Made by a program: the position numbers and the translations under genes. This document shows positions 30,667 to 37,815 of a stretch of DNA of 46,055 nucleotides, one piece after another (position 1 is the first letter of the stretch; each line of letters begins with the position of its first letter). Origin of the DNA: Euzebya sp. (GTDB taxonomy: Bacteria; Actinomycetota; Nitriliruptoria; Euzebyales; Euzebyaceae); NCBI RefSeq assembly GCF_964222135.1, contig NZ_CAXQBR010000030.1, positions 53,460 to 99,514 on the forward strand. The letters are read 5' to 3'. Under the pieces are notes generated by a model. It was not told the origin of the DNA and ran no database searches. It was given only the letters and a program-made list of their open reading frames with translations.

Positions 30667-31044
30667 TCGGGGGGTCACGTCGAAGCGCAACTCCGCGGCC
30701 TGGATGGTGACCGTGAAGAAGCGGAAGAAGGACTGATGACCCAGGACGCCCCAGCGCTCCAACATCGAGTGGTCGGAGAACCCGACTTCTGCCTCCCAGG
30801 ACAGGCCGGCCGCACGTAGCGGGACGGTCGCGAATCGGGCGACCAGCCCTTGACCGATGCTCACCTGGGTCGGCTCGATCTCGGCCAACTCGATCCCGGC
30901 GACGCGCGCGACCCAGTGCGGCATCAGGGTGTTGATCGCGCCGCTGTCCACGAGCGCGACGGCCGATATGTCACCGCCGACCTGGACCGGCAGCAGCGGA
31001 CGGGGATGTGCCCCGCCGGGCTGTGGCGTGTACTCGACCCTCAT
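30664..31044 (-). CDS. Retropepsin-like aspartyl protease
   Basis: A 126-residue protein with the retroviral-type aspartate motif VALVDSGAINTLMP (D33-S34-G35) and a second hydrophobic GVLGHQSFFRFF segment, which in this fold is the hydrophobic-G turn near the C-terminus. The remaining strands (LLPVQVGGDISA, QVSIGQGLVARFATVPLRAA) match single-domain aspartyl proteases, which are active as dimers. Serine follows Asp where eukaryotic enzymes have Thr; DSG is usual in bacterial members. The start ATG overlaps the upstream stop (ATGA). Substrate unknown. Confidence 0.83.
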   Translation of the reverse strand: MRVEYTPQPGGAHPRPLLPVQVGGDISAVALVDSGAINTLMPHWVARVAGIELAEIEPTQVSIGQGLVARFATVPLRAAGLSWEAEVGFSDHSMLERWGVLGHQSFFRFFTVTIQAAELRFDVTPR

Positions 31045-31679
31045 ACGACCAGGTCGATGTCAGCTTCGCGGCCGGACGAGGGGATGCGTCGTACGACGGC
31101 CTGCCGACCGCTCTCCCGGACTTGCGCGATGACGTCGTCGGGGGAGTCCCCGACTGCGATGACGTCCTCACCTGCCTGGGCGATCCACTTGCCGGCCAGA
31201 TCGTCAACTGCGTCTGAGGGGATGGCGCTGGCGACGTCCTCCGTGTCGTGGAGGCGTGTTCCCGCAGCAGCCACCTCCTGCCACCACCGTGCCACCACGG
31301 GGTCCATCCGGTAGTGCATGATCCCCTCCCGAGCGTCCTGCCAGTTCTCGATGGGCCACGTCTTCTTCGTGAACAGCTCCCGGGCGACGCGCGAGAGGCG
31401 TGCGTGCTCATTCGCCTGCGCGCGCTCGCTGAGGCCGCTGCGGGCCACGAGCTCGGCGAAGGTGACGTCCTCGGGCGAACGCGCCGCGCAGAGCTCGAAG
31501 AGGGCTCTCACCCCCGCCAGGTGCGCCACCCGAGGCCAGAGCAGCGCCAGCATGTCGGCCCTCCAGCTCCCCTGGCCGTGGACGTGGACGACGTCCGCCC
31601 GGGAGCTCAGCAGCTCTCGCAGCTCCTGAGTCAGCCGCTCGATCTCATCCAACCGACGTTCGACTTGGCCGGAGTTCAC
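31041..31679 (-). CDS. Winged-helix regulator-like protein with DUF5678-like C-terminus
   Basis: A 212-residue protein with GTG start 31679 (VNSGQVERRLDEIERLTQEL); the longer open frame upstream is rich in Arg/His and not protein-like. Residues 5-30 form a coiled coil. Residues about 50-140 are helical and resemble a winged helix (LFELCAARSPEDVTFAELVA, RSGLSERAQANEHARLSRV). The last 55 residues (LAGKWIAQAGEDVIAVGDSP, VIAQVRESGRQAVVRRIPSS) resemble DUF5678, which commonly sits next to retropepsin-like protease genes. It overlaps the protease by ATGA, so they act together, perhaps as regulator and protease. Confidence 0.65.
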   Translation of the reverse strand: MNSGQVERRLDEIERLTQELRELLSSRADVVHVHGQGSWRADMLALLWPRVAHLAGVRALFELCAARSPEDVTFAELVARSGLSERAQANEHARLSRVARELFTKKTWPIENWQDAREGIMHYRMDPVVARWWQEVAAAGTRLHDTEDVASAIPSDAVDDLAGKWIAQAGEDVIAVGDSPDDVIAQVRESGRQAVVRRIPSSGREADIDLVV

Positions 31680-31706
31680 GCGGAGGCCCCTTCGACGAGA
31701 CGGGGT

Positions 31707-31720
31707 AGTCGTACACGACT
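31707..31720 (-). promoter_or_regulatory. Candidate operator upstream of the winged-helix gene
   Basis: AGTCGT-AC-ACGACT is a perfect 6-2-6 palindrome 28 bases upstream of GTG 31679, flanked by GGTAG/CTACC with one arm offset by two bases. It lies where the promoter of the regulator-protease pair should be. Autoregulation is inferred. Confidence 0.45.
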
Positions 31721-31892
31721 CTACCAGGACAGCGTCGCCCTCCTCCGTGATCAGCCGAGCATCCACACCACAGGCGGGATGACGGTGCGTTCGACAGCGG
31801 TGCCGAGCTGAGGGGACAAGGCGCGCGTCGCCGTCACGCCGCCATGACGGCTCACCTCCGCGCACCGCCCTCGAAACCTTCGCGGGAACCCC

Positions 31893-31924
31893 TTGTATCA
31901 CTCAGAAAGATAGCGTTAACATCC
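31893..31924 (+). promoter_or_regulatory. Promoter and LacI-type operator of the arabinose transport operon
   Basis: TTGTAT (31893-31898), 18-base spacer, TAACAT (31917-31922) make a plausible sigma70 promoter. The operator GATAGCGTTAACATCC (31909-31924) overlaps the -10 and shares CGTTAACATC and flanks with the site at 37774-37789. The combined consensus approximates the palindrome GATGTTAACGTTAACATC typical of actinobacterial LacI-family sites. Repression by blocking polymerase is expected. The rest of the gap 31680-32023 shows no gene; the RNA leader is about 90 bases. Confidence 0.72.
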
Positions 31925-32023
31925 CGTTGCGATCGCCCGGGCCGGGCGGTGCCCCCCGGAGGCATGCAATCTCCAACCACACGCGCAACGGGCCGGGATA
32001 CGACCGCGTGAGAGGGCCGCAAC

Positions 32024-33076
32024 ATGAACAAGGGAACGCACACCATCAGTCGGGCCGTCATCGCCGTGCTCGCGCTGCTCGCACTGGCTGTCGCGGGCTG
32101 TTCCGGATCGGCCGAGGAGGACGGTGACGACACCGCCTCGGACAGCGCCGCGGCCGACTCCGATGACGCCGCTGCCGAAGACGGCGCGAGCGGGGACCTC
32201 GTCAGCGTCGGCTTCGTCGCCGTCGGTCCCGAGGGTGCCTGGCGAGCCGCCAACGAGGCCAACATGCAGGAGACCTTCAGCGAGGAGAACGGGTTCGACC
32301 TGAGCTACGCCCCGGCCCGCAACCTGGACCAGGCCTCACAGATCGAGGCGTTCACCTCCTTCGTCGACGAGGGCGTCGACGTGATCCTGCTGTCCGCCAC
32401 CGAGGGGTCGGGCTGGGAGGACCCGCTGATGCGGGCCCAGGAGGCGGAGATCCCGGTGATCCTGATCGACCGCGGCATCGAGCCCGACGACGACAGCCTC
32501 TACGTCACCCGGATCGCCCCGGACAACTTCGTGGTCGCGCAGAGCGTCGCGGAGTGGGCCGTCGAGGAGTTCCCCGATGGTGGGACCTACTTCACCCTCG
32601 AAGGCCCGGCTGGCGTCGGGGTCGTGAACGAGCGGAACGAGGGCTTCGACTCCGTCATGGACGAGCACCCGGAGTTCGAGAAGGTGGGCGCGCAGACCGC
32701 CAACTGGTCGGCTGAGGAGGCCAAGAGCGTCTTCGAGACGGTCCTCCGGGCCAACGACAACGAGATCGACTTCGTCTTCGCGCAGAACGACGAGATGGGC
32801 CTCGGTGCGGCACTCGCCGTCGAGGAGGCCGGGCTGGTGCCCGGTGAGGACGTCAAGATCGCCACGATCGACGGCACCATGGGCGCGCTCGAGGCGCTGG
32901 CCGACGGCCGGCTGAGCTTCGTCGCCGAGTACAACCCGCTGTTCGGCGAGACGGCGCTGGAGGTGGTCAACGCCACCCTCGAGGGTGAGGAGGTGGACTC
33001 CTACATCCTCGTGCCCAGCGGCACCTTCGACTCCCCCGAGGCTGCTGCCGAGGCCCTCCCCGACCGCCAGTTCTAG
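32024..33076 (+). CDS. Sugar ABC transporter substrate-binding lipoprotein (YtfQ-like)
   Basis: A 350-residue lipoprotein with lipobox LAVAGC (Cys25) after a hydrophobic signal, then an acidic linker rich in Asp/Glu/Ser/Ala. The body is a type I periplasmic-binding protein (Peripla_BP_4): VGFVAVGPEGAWRAANEANM, VDVILLSATEGSGWEDPLMR, IPVILIDRGIEPDD, DFVFAQNDEMGLGAALAVEE, KIATIDGTMGALEALADGRL. The GPEG-W-R-AAN signature and two separate permeases downstream match the E. coli YtfQRT-YjfF galactofuranose system and its arabinose-linked relatives (AraUVWZ). It is first in an operon adjoining araBDA, so the ligand is probably L-arabinose or an arabinofuranoside. Confidence 0.87.
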   Translation: MNKGTHTISRAVIAVLALLALAVAGCSGSAEEDGDDTASDSAAADSDDAAAEDGASGDLVSVGFVAVGPEGAWRAANEANMQETFSEENGFDLSYAPARNLDQASQIEAFTSFVDEGVDVILLSATEGSGWEDPLMRAQEAEIPVILIDRGIEPDDDSLYVTRIAPDNFVVAQSVAEWAVEEFPDGGTYFTLEGPAGVGVVNERNEGFDSVMDEHPEFEKVGAQTANWSAEEAKSVFETVLRANDNEIDFVFAQNDEMGLGAALAVEEAGLVPGEDVKIATIDGTMGALEALADGRLSFVAEYNPLFGETALEVVNATLEGEEVDSYILVPSGTFDSPEAAAEALPDRQF

Positions 33077-33081
33077 ACACG

Positions 33082-33111
33082 CGCGGCGCCCGGCAGCCGC
33101 CGGGCGCCGCG
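33082..33111 (+). terminator. Intra-operon hairpin between binding protein and ATPase genes
   Basis: Perfect 13-bp stem CGCGGCGCCCGGC (33082-33094) / GCCGGGCGCCGCG (33099-33111) with AGCC tetraloop, right after the binding-protein stop and 34 bases before the ATPase start. No U-tract. Such hairpins stabilise the upstream message or cause partial termination, giving excess binding protein over membrane components. Confidence 0.65.
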
Positions 33112-33145
33112 TTCCAGACCGCACATCGCCTGCGAAGGACCCCCC

Positions 33146-34672
33146 GTGACGCACGTCCAACCGATCGTGCACATGCGTGACATCACGGTCCAGTTCCCTG
33201 GTGTGAAGGCCCTGGACGGCGTCGACCTCCGACTCCTGCCAGGCGAGGTCCACGCGTTGATGGGTGAGAACGGCGCCGGCAAGTCCACGCTCATCAAGGC
33301 GCTGACCGGCGTCAACGCGATCGATGGCGGTGAGATCGTCATCGACGGCGAGACGCGGCGCCTGACCGGCACCGCCGACGCGCAGCGGGCCGGCGTCGCG
33401 GTCGTCTACCAAGAGGTGAACCTCTGCACGAACCTCTCCATCGGTGAGAACGTGATGCTCGGGCACGAGGTCCGCAAGCGCGTCGGGATCGACTGGACGG
33501 CGACGCACCGCGCCGCGATCGAGCACCTCGACAAGCTGGGGCTCGGGCACCTCGACCCCCGTCGGCCGCTGTCCACCGTCTCGCTGGCGGTGCAGCAGCT
33601 GGTGGCGATCAGCCGCGCGATGGTCGGTGACTCGAGGGTCCTGGTCCTCGACGAGCCGACGTCGAGCCTCGACAGCCACGAGGTCGAGCAGCTCTTCACG
33701 GTCATGCGCCGCCTGCGCGCCGACGGGGTCGCGCTGCTCTTCGTCTCACACTTCCTCGACCAGGTCTACGAGATCAGCGACCGCATCACCGTCCTCCGCG
33801 ACGGTCGCCACCAGGGCGAGTACCTGACCGACGAGCTCGACCGCTCCTCCCTCATCTCCAAGATGATCGGCAAGGACCTCCGCACGCTCCGGTCGCTCGA
33901 CGCGGATCGGGATGACCACCGGGCCGAGCGGCACGACGACCGAGTCCTCCACGCGGTCGACATCGGTCGCAGCGGCGCGGTCGCACCGACCGACATCGAC
34001 CTGCACCGCGGCGAGGTCGTCGGGATCGCGGGGCTCCTCGGCTCCGGGCGCACCGAGCTGGCACGGCTCCTGTGCGGCGCGGACCGGGCCGACACGGGCT
34101 CCATCGAGATCGAGGGGGAACCCGTCAGGATGGCCTCGCCCGCGACCGGGCTGGCGCACAACGTCGCCTACTCGAGCGAGAACCGTCGGGACGAGGGCAG
34201 CATCGGCGACCTGACGGTCCGGGAGAACATCATCCTCGCCCTCCAGGCCCAGCGCGGGTGGATGCGACCGATGTCGGCGGAGGAGCAGGACACGTTGGTC
34301 ACCGAGTACATCGCGGCGCTAGGGGTCCGCCCGCCCAACCCGGACATCCCGATGAAGAACCTGTCCGGCGGGAACCAGCAGAAGGTGCTGCTCGCCCGGT
34401 GGCTCGCCACTCAACCCCGGATCCTCATCCTCGACGAGCCCACGCGCGGCATCGACGTCGGGGCGAAGGCCGAGATCCAGGCCGCCATCGCGAAGCTGAG
34501 CGAAGAGGGCGTGTCCGTCGTCTTCATCTCCTCAGAGCTCGACGAGGTCGTCCGCCTGTCCGACCGCGTGGTCGTCCTGAGGGACCGGAGCAAGATCGAC
34601 GAGATCCTGGTCGGGCCGGGCACCACCACGGCGACCGTGGTCGAGATGATCGCGGGGGAGGCGACGCCGTGA
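33146..34672 (+). CDS. Sugar ABC transporter ATPase (duplicated ATPase domains, YtfR-like)
   Basis: A 508-residue sugar importer ATPase with two ABC domains, as in RbsA/MglA/YtfR. The first has Walker A GENGAGKST (about residues 39-47), the degenerate signature LSTVSLAVQQLVAISRAM and Walker B VLVLDEPTSSLD. The second has the degenerate P-loop GLLGSGRTELARLL (about 300), complete signature NLSGGNQQKVLLARWLA and Walker B ILILDEPTRGIDVG. GTG 33146 is used; AAGGA lies 5-10 bases upstream. It overlaps the first permease by GTGA. It powers sugar import by the two following permeases. Confidence 0.93.
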   Translation: MTHVQPIVHMRDITVQFPGVKALDGVDLRLLPGEVHALMGENGAGKSTLIKALTGVNAIDGGEIVIDGETRRLTGTADAQRAGVAVVYQEVNLCTNLSIGENVMLGHEVRKRVGIDWTATHRAAIEHLDKLGLGHLDPRRPLSTVSLAVQQLVAISRAMVGDSRVLVLDEPTSSLDSHEVEQLFTVMRRLRADGVALLFVSHFLDQVYEISDRITVLRDGRHQGEYLTDELDRSSLISKMIGKDLRTLRSLDADRDDHRAERHDDRVLHAVDIGRSGAVAPTDIDLHRGEVVGIAGLLGSGRTELARLLCGADRADTGSIEIEGEPVRMASPATGLAHNVAYSSENRRDEGSIGDLTVRENIILALQAQRGWMRPMSAEEQDTLVTEYIAALGVRPPNPDIPMKNLSGGNQQKVLLARWLATQPRILILDEPTRGIDVGAKAEIQAAIAKLSEEGVSVVFISSELDEVVRLSDRVVVLRDRSKIDEILVGPGTTTATVVEMIAGEATP

Positions 34673-35811
34673 CCCGCCAGCCGGACCTCACCAGCCTCCC
34701 CGTCGACGTCACGGAGGAGTCGGATGCCATCCCCCGGCCCGACGTCGCGCCGCCCACGTCGACTGCCGACGGTGCGCGCGGCGCCCGCGTCCGGGCTCTC
34801 GTCCGGAAGCCCGAGTTCTGGGGCGTCGTCGCCATCCTCGGGCTCCTGGGCCTGAACCTCCTGAACGACCCGGGCTACCTGGAGCTCAGCTACAGCGCCA
34901 ACACCGGCGGGCTCACCGGCAACCTCATCGACATCCTCCGAGCCAGCGCCCCGATCCTGATGATCTCCGTCGGGATGTGCCTGGTCATCGCCACCGAGGG
35001 GATCGACCTCTCGGTCGGGTCGCTCATGGCCGTCTCCGGTGCGGTGGCCATGGAGATCATGAGCTCCCGCCCCGACACCCTGGGGGCGGCGCTGCTCGCG
35101 ATCGCACTCGGCCTCGCGCTGTGCGTCGGCCTCGGCGTCCTCAACGGCCTGCTCATCGCGGTGGTGGGCCTCCAGCCGTTCATCACGACGCTCGTCATGC
35201 TGCTCGCCGGCCGCGGGTTGGCCAAGGTGATCACCTCCGGGCTGAACACGACCGCCTCGAACGACGCGTACCGCTGGGTCGCCAACGGGTACGTCCTCGG
35301 GCTCCCGGTGGTCTTCGTCCTCGCCGTGGCGATCACGGCAGCGGTGATGCTCGTCGTCCGGCGCAGCGCCCTCGGCCTGATGATCGAGTCGCTCGGCATC
35401 AACGCCGAGGCCAGCCGCCTGGCCGGCATCAAGCGCCGGGACCTCCTGATCACGGTGTACGCCGCAAGCGGCCTGCTGGCAGGTGTCGCCGGGATCTTCG
35501 CCACCAGCACGGTGATGACCGTCGACGTGTCCCAGACGGGCTACCAGCTGGAGCTCGACGCGATCCTCGCGGTCGTGATCGGTGGCACCTCGCTCGCCGG
35601 CGGCACGTTCTCCCTCACCGGTGCCGCGGTGGGTGCGCTGCTGATCGCGACCCTCGACAAGACCGTGGTGTTCCTCGGGGTGCCGTCGTCCGCGACGCCG
35701 GCGTTCAAGGCGGTCGTGATCATCGCGCTGTACATCGCGCAGTCCGAGCGGGCGCGAGCGGCGCTCCCGACCTTCGGCCGTCGCCGTCGCGATGAGGTGA
35801 CCACACCATGA
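34669..35811 (+). CDS. Sugar ABC transporter permease 1 (YtfT-like)
   Basis: A 380-residue BPD_transp_2-type permease. GTG 34669 overlaps the ATPase stop. The first 60 residues are a hydrophilic tail, longer than usual for the family. Eight to ten membrane helices follow. The ribose/galactofuranose-permease motifs are ILMISVGMCLVIATEGIDLS with VGSLMAV, then the cytoplasmic LGINAEASRLAGIKRRDLLI coupling loop (EAA-like) and AVVIGGTSLAGGTFSLTG. It forms a heterodimeric channel with the next permease. Overlap with it by ATGA supports equal synthesis. Confidence 0.92.
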   Translation: MTRQPDLTSLPVDVTEESDAIPRPDVAPPTSTADGARGARVRALVRKPEFWGVVAILGLLGLNLLNDPGYLELSYSANTGGLTGNLIDILRASAPILMISVGMCLVIATEGIDLSVGSLMAVSGAVAMEIMSSRPDTLGAALLAIALGLALCVGLGVLNGLLIAVVGLQPFITTLVMLLAGRGLAKVITSGLNTTASNDAYRWVANGYVLGLPVVFVLAVAITAAVMLVVRRSALGLMIESLGINAEASRLAGIKRRDLLITVYAASGLLAGVAGIFATSTVMTVDVSQTGYQLELDAILAVVIGGTSLAGGTFSLTGAAVGALLIATLDKTVVFLGVPSSATPAFKAVVIIALYIAQSERARAALPTFGRRRRDEVTTP

Positions 35812-36830
35812 CCACCATCTCCCGGAGCGACACCGCGGTCGGCGAGGCGCAGGCACCCGGCTGGCTGAGTCGCCACCCGAACCTCGTCCCGACGGGATCG
35901 GCCCTCCTGATCTTCCTCGCGATGGTCGCGTACGGGCAGATCGCCTACGGCGGGATCATCCAGTACAGCACGGTCTCGAACCTGCTGATCAACAACGCCC
36001 ACCTGGTCATCCTGGCCATCGGGATGACGTTCGTCATCCTCACCGGCGGCATCGACCTGTCGGTCGGTGCGATCCTCGCCTTCTCGAGCGTCGCCGGCGT
36101 GCTCCTCGCCAACGCCGGCCTGGACCCCTACCTGTGCATGGTCGTCATGGTCCTGCTCGGCACGCTGACGGGCCTGGCCTCCGGCGTCCTCATCCACTTC
36201 TTCGGCATGCCGCCGTTCATCGCCACGCTGGCGATGATGTTCCTGACCCGCGGGCTCGCCTCGACGCTCAGCACCATCCCGGAGCGACTGGACACCGACT
36301 CACCCATCCGCGACGTCGCGTACCAGTTCAAGATCATCGACGGGGAGCGCGTCAACGACCTCGCCATCACGCCGGGTGTCGTCATCGCCGCCGTGATCGT
36401 CGTCGCCGGGCTGTTCCTGCTGCACCGCACCCGCTTCGGGCGCACCGTGTACGCGATCGGGGGGTCCGAGCAGTCCGCCGACCTCATGGGGTTGGCGGTC
36501 GCCCGCACCAAGATCTGGGTCTACGTGATCAGCGGGACCCTGGCCGGCGTCGCGACGGTGGTCTACACCGCCCGGCTCGGGAGCGCGCAGAACATCACCG
36601 GCATCGGGTGGGAGCTCGACGCGATCGCCGCAGCGGTCGTCGGCGGCACGTTGCTGACCGGCGGATCGGGGTTCCTGGTCGGGTCCGTGATCGGATCACT
36701 CGTCCTGGGCCTGATGACCGTCCTGATCACCCGGGACGGCAGCATCCCCGCAGAGATGACGACGATCATCACCGGCGGCATCCTCTTCATCTTCGTGCTG
36801 CTCCAGCGCGCGATCCGCCGGCGCTCGTAG
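35808..36830 (+). CDS. Sugar ABC transporter permease 2 (YjfF-like)
   Basis: A 340-residue permease of the same family as its neighbour. It contains HLVILAIGMTFVILTGGIDL with SVGAILAF, a coupling loop YAIGGSEQSADLMGLAVART and AAAVVGGTLLTGGSGFLVGS. ATG 35808 overlaps the previous stop. The N-terminus has about 25 hydrophilic residues before the first helix. Two distinct permeases per ATPase is characteristic of the YtfT-YjfF and AraWZ-type transporters, unlike homodimeric ribose permeases, and supports the assignment of the system. It is the last gene of the transport operon, converging on the mutarotase gene. Confidence 0.92.
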   Translation: MTTISRSDTAVGEAQAPGWLSRHPNLVPTGSALLIFLAMVAYGQIAYGGIIQYSTVSNLLINNAHLVILAIGMTFVILTGGIDLSVGAILAFSSVAGVLLANAGLDPYLCMVVMVLLGTLTGLASGVLIHFFGMPPFIATLAMMFLTRGLASTLSTIPERLDTDSPIRDVAYQFKIIDGERVNDLAITPGVVIAAVIVVAGLFLLHRTRFGRTVYAIGGSEQSADLMGLAVARTKIWVYVISGTLAGVATVVYTARLGSAQNITGIGWELDAIAAAVVGGTLLTGGSGFLVGSVIGSLVLGLMTVLITRDGSIPAEMTTIITGGILFIFVLLQRAIRRRS

Positions 36831-36861
36831 CCGACGGCGCTCATCGCCTGCGGCCGGCGGG

Positions 36862-37743
36862 TCAGGTCGCGTCCGCGAGCGCCGCCAGGCGGGGCAGGGC
36901 CGCCGCCAGATCGGCCCCGGTACCCGGTGGGCGGGGGTGCACCGTCCAGCGCACGGGGAGGGCGGTGGACTCCCCCGGTTCGAGGACCACCAGGGGGCCG
37001 AGCACCTCGAGTTCGACGAAGCGCCCGCAGGCGTAGGACTGCACGGTGGCGCCGAGGTCGACGTAGGCGGCGGTGGGTGACCGGGTCGGACCGTGGACGA
37101 TCAGGACCGTGTCACCGACGACGTACGCGGCCCAGGGGATCGACCCGTCGACGCCGAGCTTGATGGGTGGCGCGTCCGGCGCCATCCCGGTGGCGTCGAT
37201 CACGACCACCCCATCGGTGAGGGCGATGCGCGGATCAGCCAGGCGGGTGTAGGGCCAGGTGAGGATCGCGCCGCTGGCCTGGAGCCCGTGCTCGTCCGCG
37301 GGGGTGTCCCCGACCGGCAGGTGGACCACCCCTCCAGGTCGGAGCTGCGTGAGCGCCCACGGCGCCACCGGCAGCGGGTCCGAGCCCGTGTTGGTGATCG
37401 TGTGCTCCAGGCGGACGACGTCACCGTCGGTCGCGACCTCGAGCCGTCGCCGCACCGGGGTGCCGTCGTCGACGGCGACCGCACCGCGCCCGGTCCGCAC
37501 CACCCGCCCGACCGCGTCGTCGCAGGCGTAGGTGACGGCCGGTACCTCGGGAGCGGGCCAGAGGCGATGTCCCCCGCGCAGGTGCGCCTGCGGGCCGGTC
37601 GTCGGTCCCACGGCCACCGGGGGATCGAGGGAGGCCATCAGCTCCTGGCCGTCGAGATCCAGGAGCGACACGACCCGGGGACCGTGCGCGACGTCGACGG
37701 TCAACCGTCGGGTGCCGACCGCGAGCTCCACCGACGTCTCCAT
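36862..37743 (-). CDS. Aldose 1-epimerase-like (galactose mutarotase superfamily) protein
   Basis: A 293-residue beta-rich protein. ATG 37743 has GGAGAA (37748-37753 read in reverse) at good spacing; the long open frame further upstream is antisense to araB. Motifs: HGPRVVSLLDLDGQELMASL, GGHRLWPAPE, a VRRRLEVATDGDVVRLEHTI strand set with ITNTGSDPLPVAPWALTQLR, and SIPWAAYVVGDTVLIVHGP. This is the DUF4380/mutarotase-like galactose-binding fold, though the catalytic His-Glu pair of GalM cannot be pinned down. It is divergent from araB around a shared operator. In Corynebacterium glutamicum ATCC 31831 a mutarotase is also part of the AraR regulon. It would interconvert arabinose anomers. Confidence 0.75.
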   Translation of the reverse strand: METSVELAVGTRRLTVDVAHGPRVVSLLDLDGQELMASLDPPVAVGPTTGPQAHLRGGHRLWPAPEVPAVTYACDDAVGRVVRTGRGAVAVDDGTPVRRRLEVATDGDVVRLEHTITNTGSDPLPVAPWALTQLRPGGVVHLPVGDTPADEHGLQASGAILTWPYTRLADPRIALTDGVVVIDATGMAPDAPPIKLGVDGSIPWAAYVVGDTVLIVHGPTRSPTAAYVDLGATVQSYACGRFVELEVLGPLVVLEPGESTALPVRWTVHPRPPGTGADLAAALPRLAALADAT

Positions 37744-37773
37744 AGCTTCTCCAGCGGTGTTGACGACCATTCT

Positions 37774-37789
37774 GGTAACGTTAACATCG
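37774..37789. promoter_or_regulatory. LacI-type operator between mutarotase and araB
   Basis: GGTAACGTTAACATCG has the core TAACGTTAAC, a near-perfect palindrome, centred in the 72-base divergent gap between starts 37743 and 37816. It matches 31909-31924 at 13 of 16 positions, including an unbroken CGTTAACATC. One site can control both directions. Confidence 0.78.
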
Positions 37790-37815
37790 ACCAACATCTG
37801 ATGGGGAGCGGCGCG

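Noticed and set aside
31852-32265. Reverse ORF (137 residues) over the transport promoter and lipoprotein start
   Set aside because: Ala/Ser-rich antisense shadow of the lipoprotein signal and linker.
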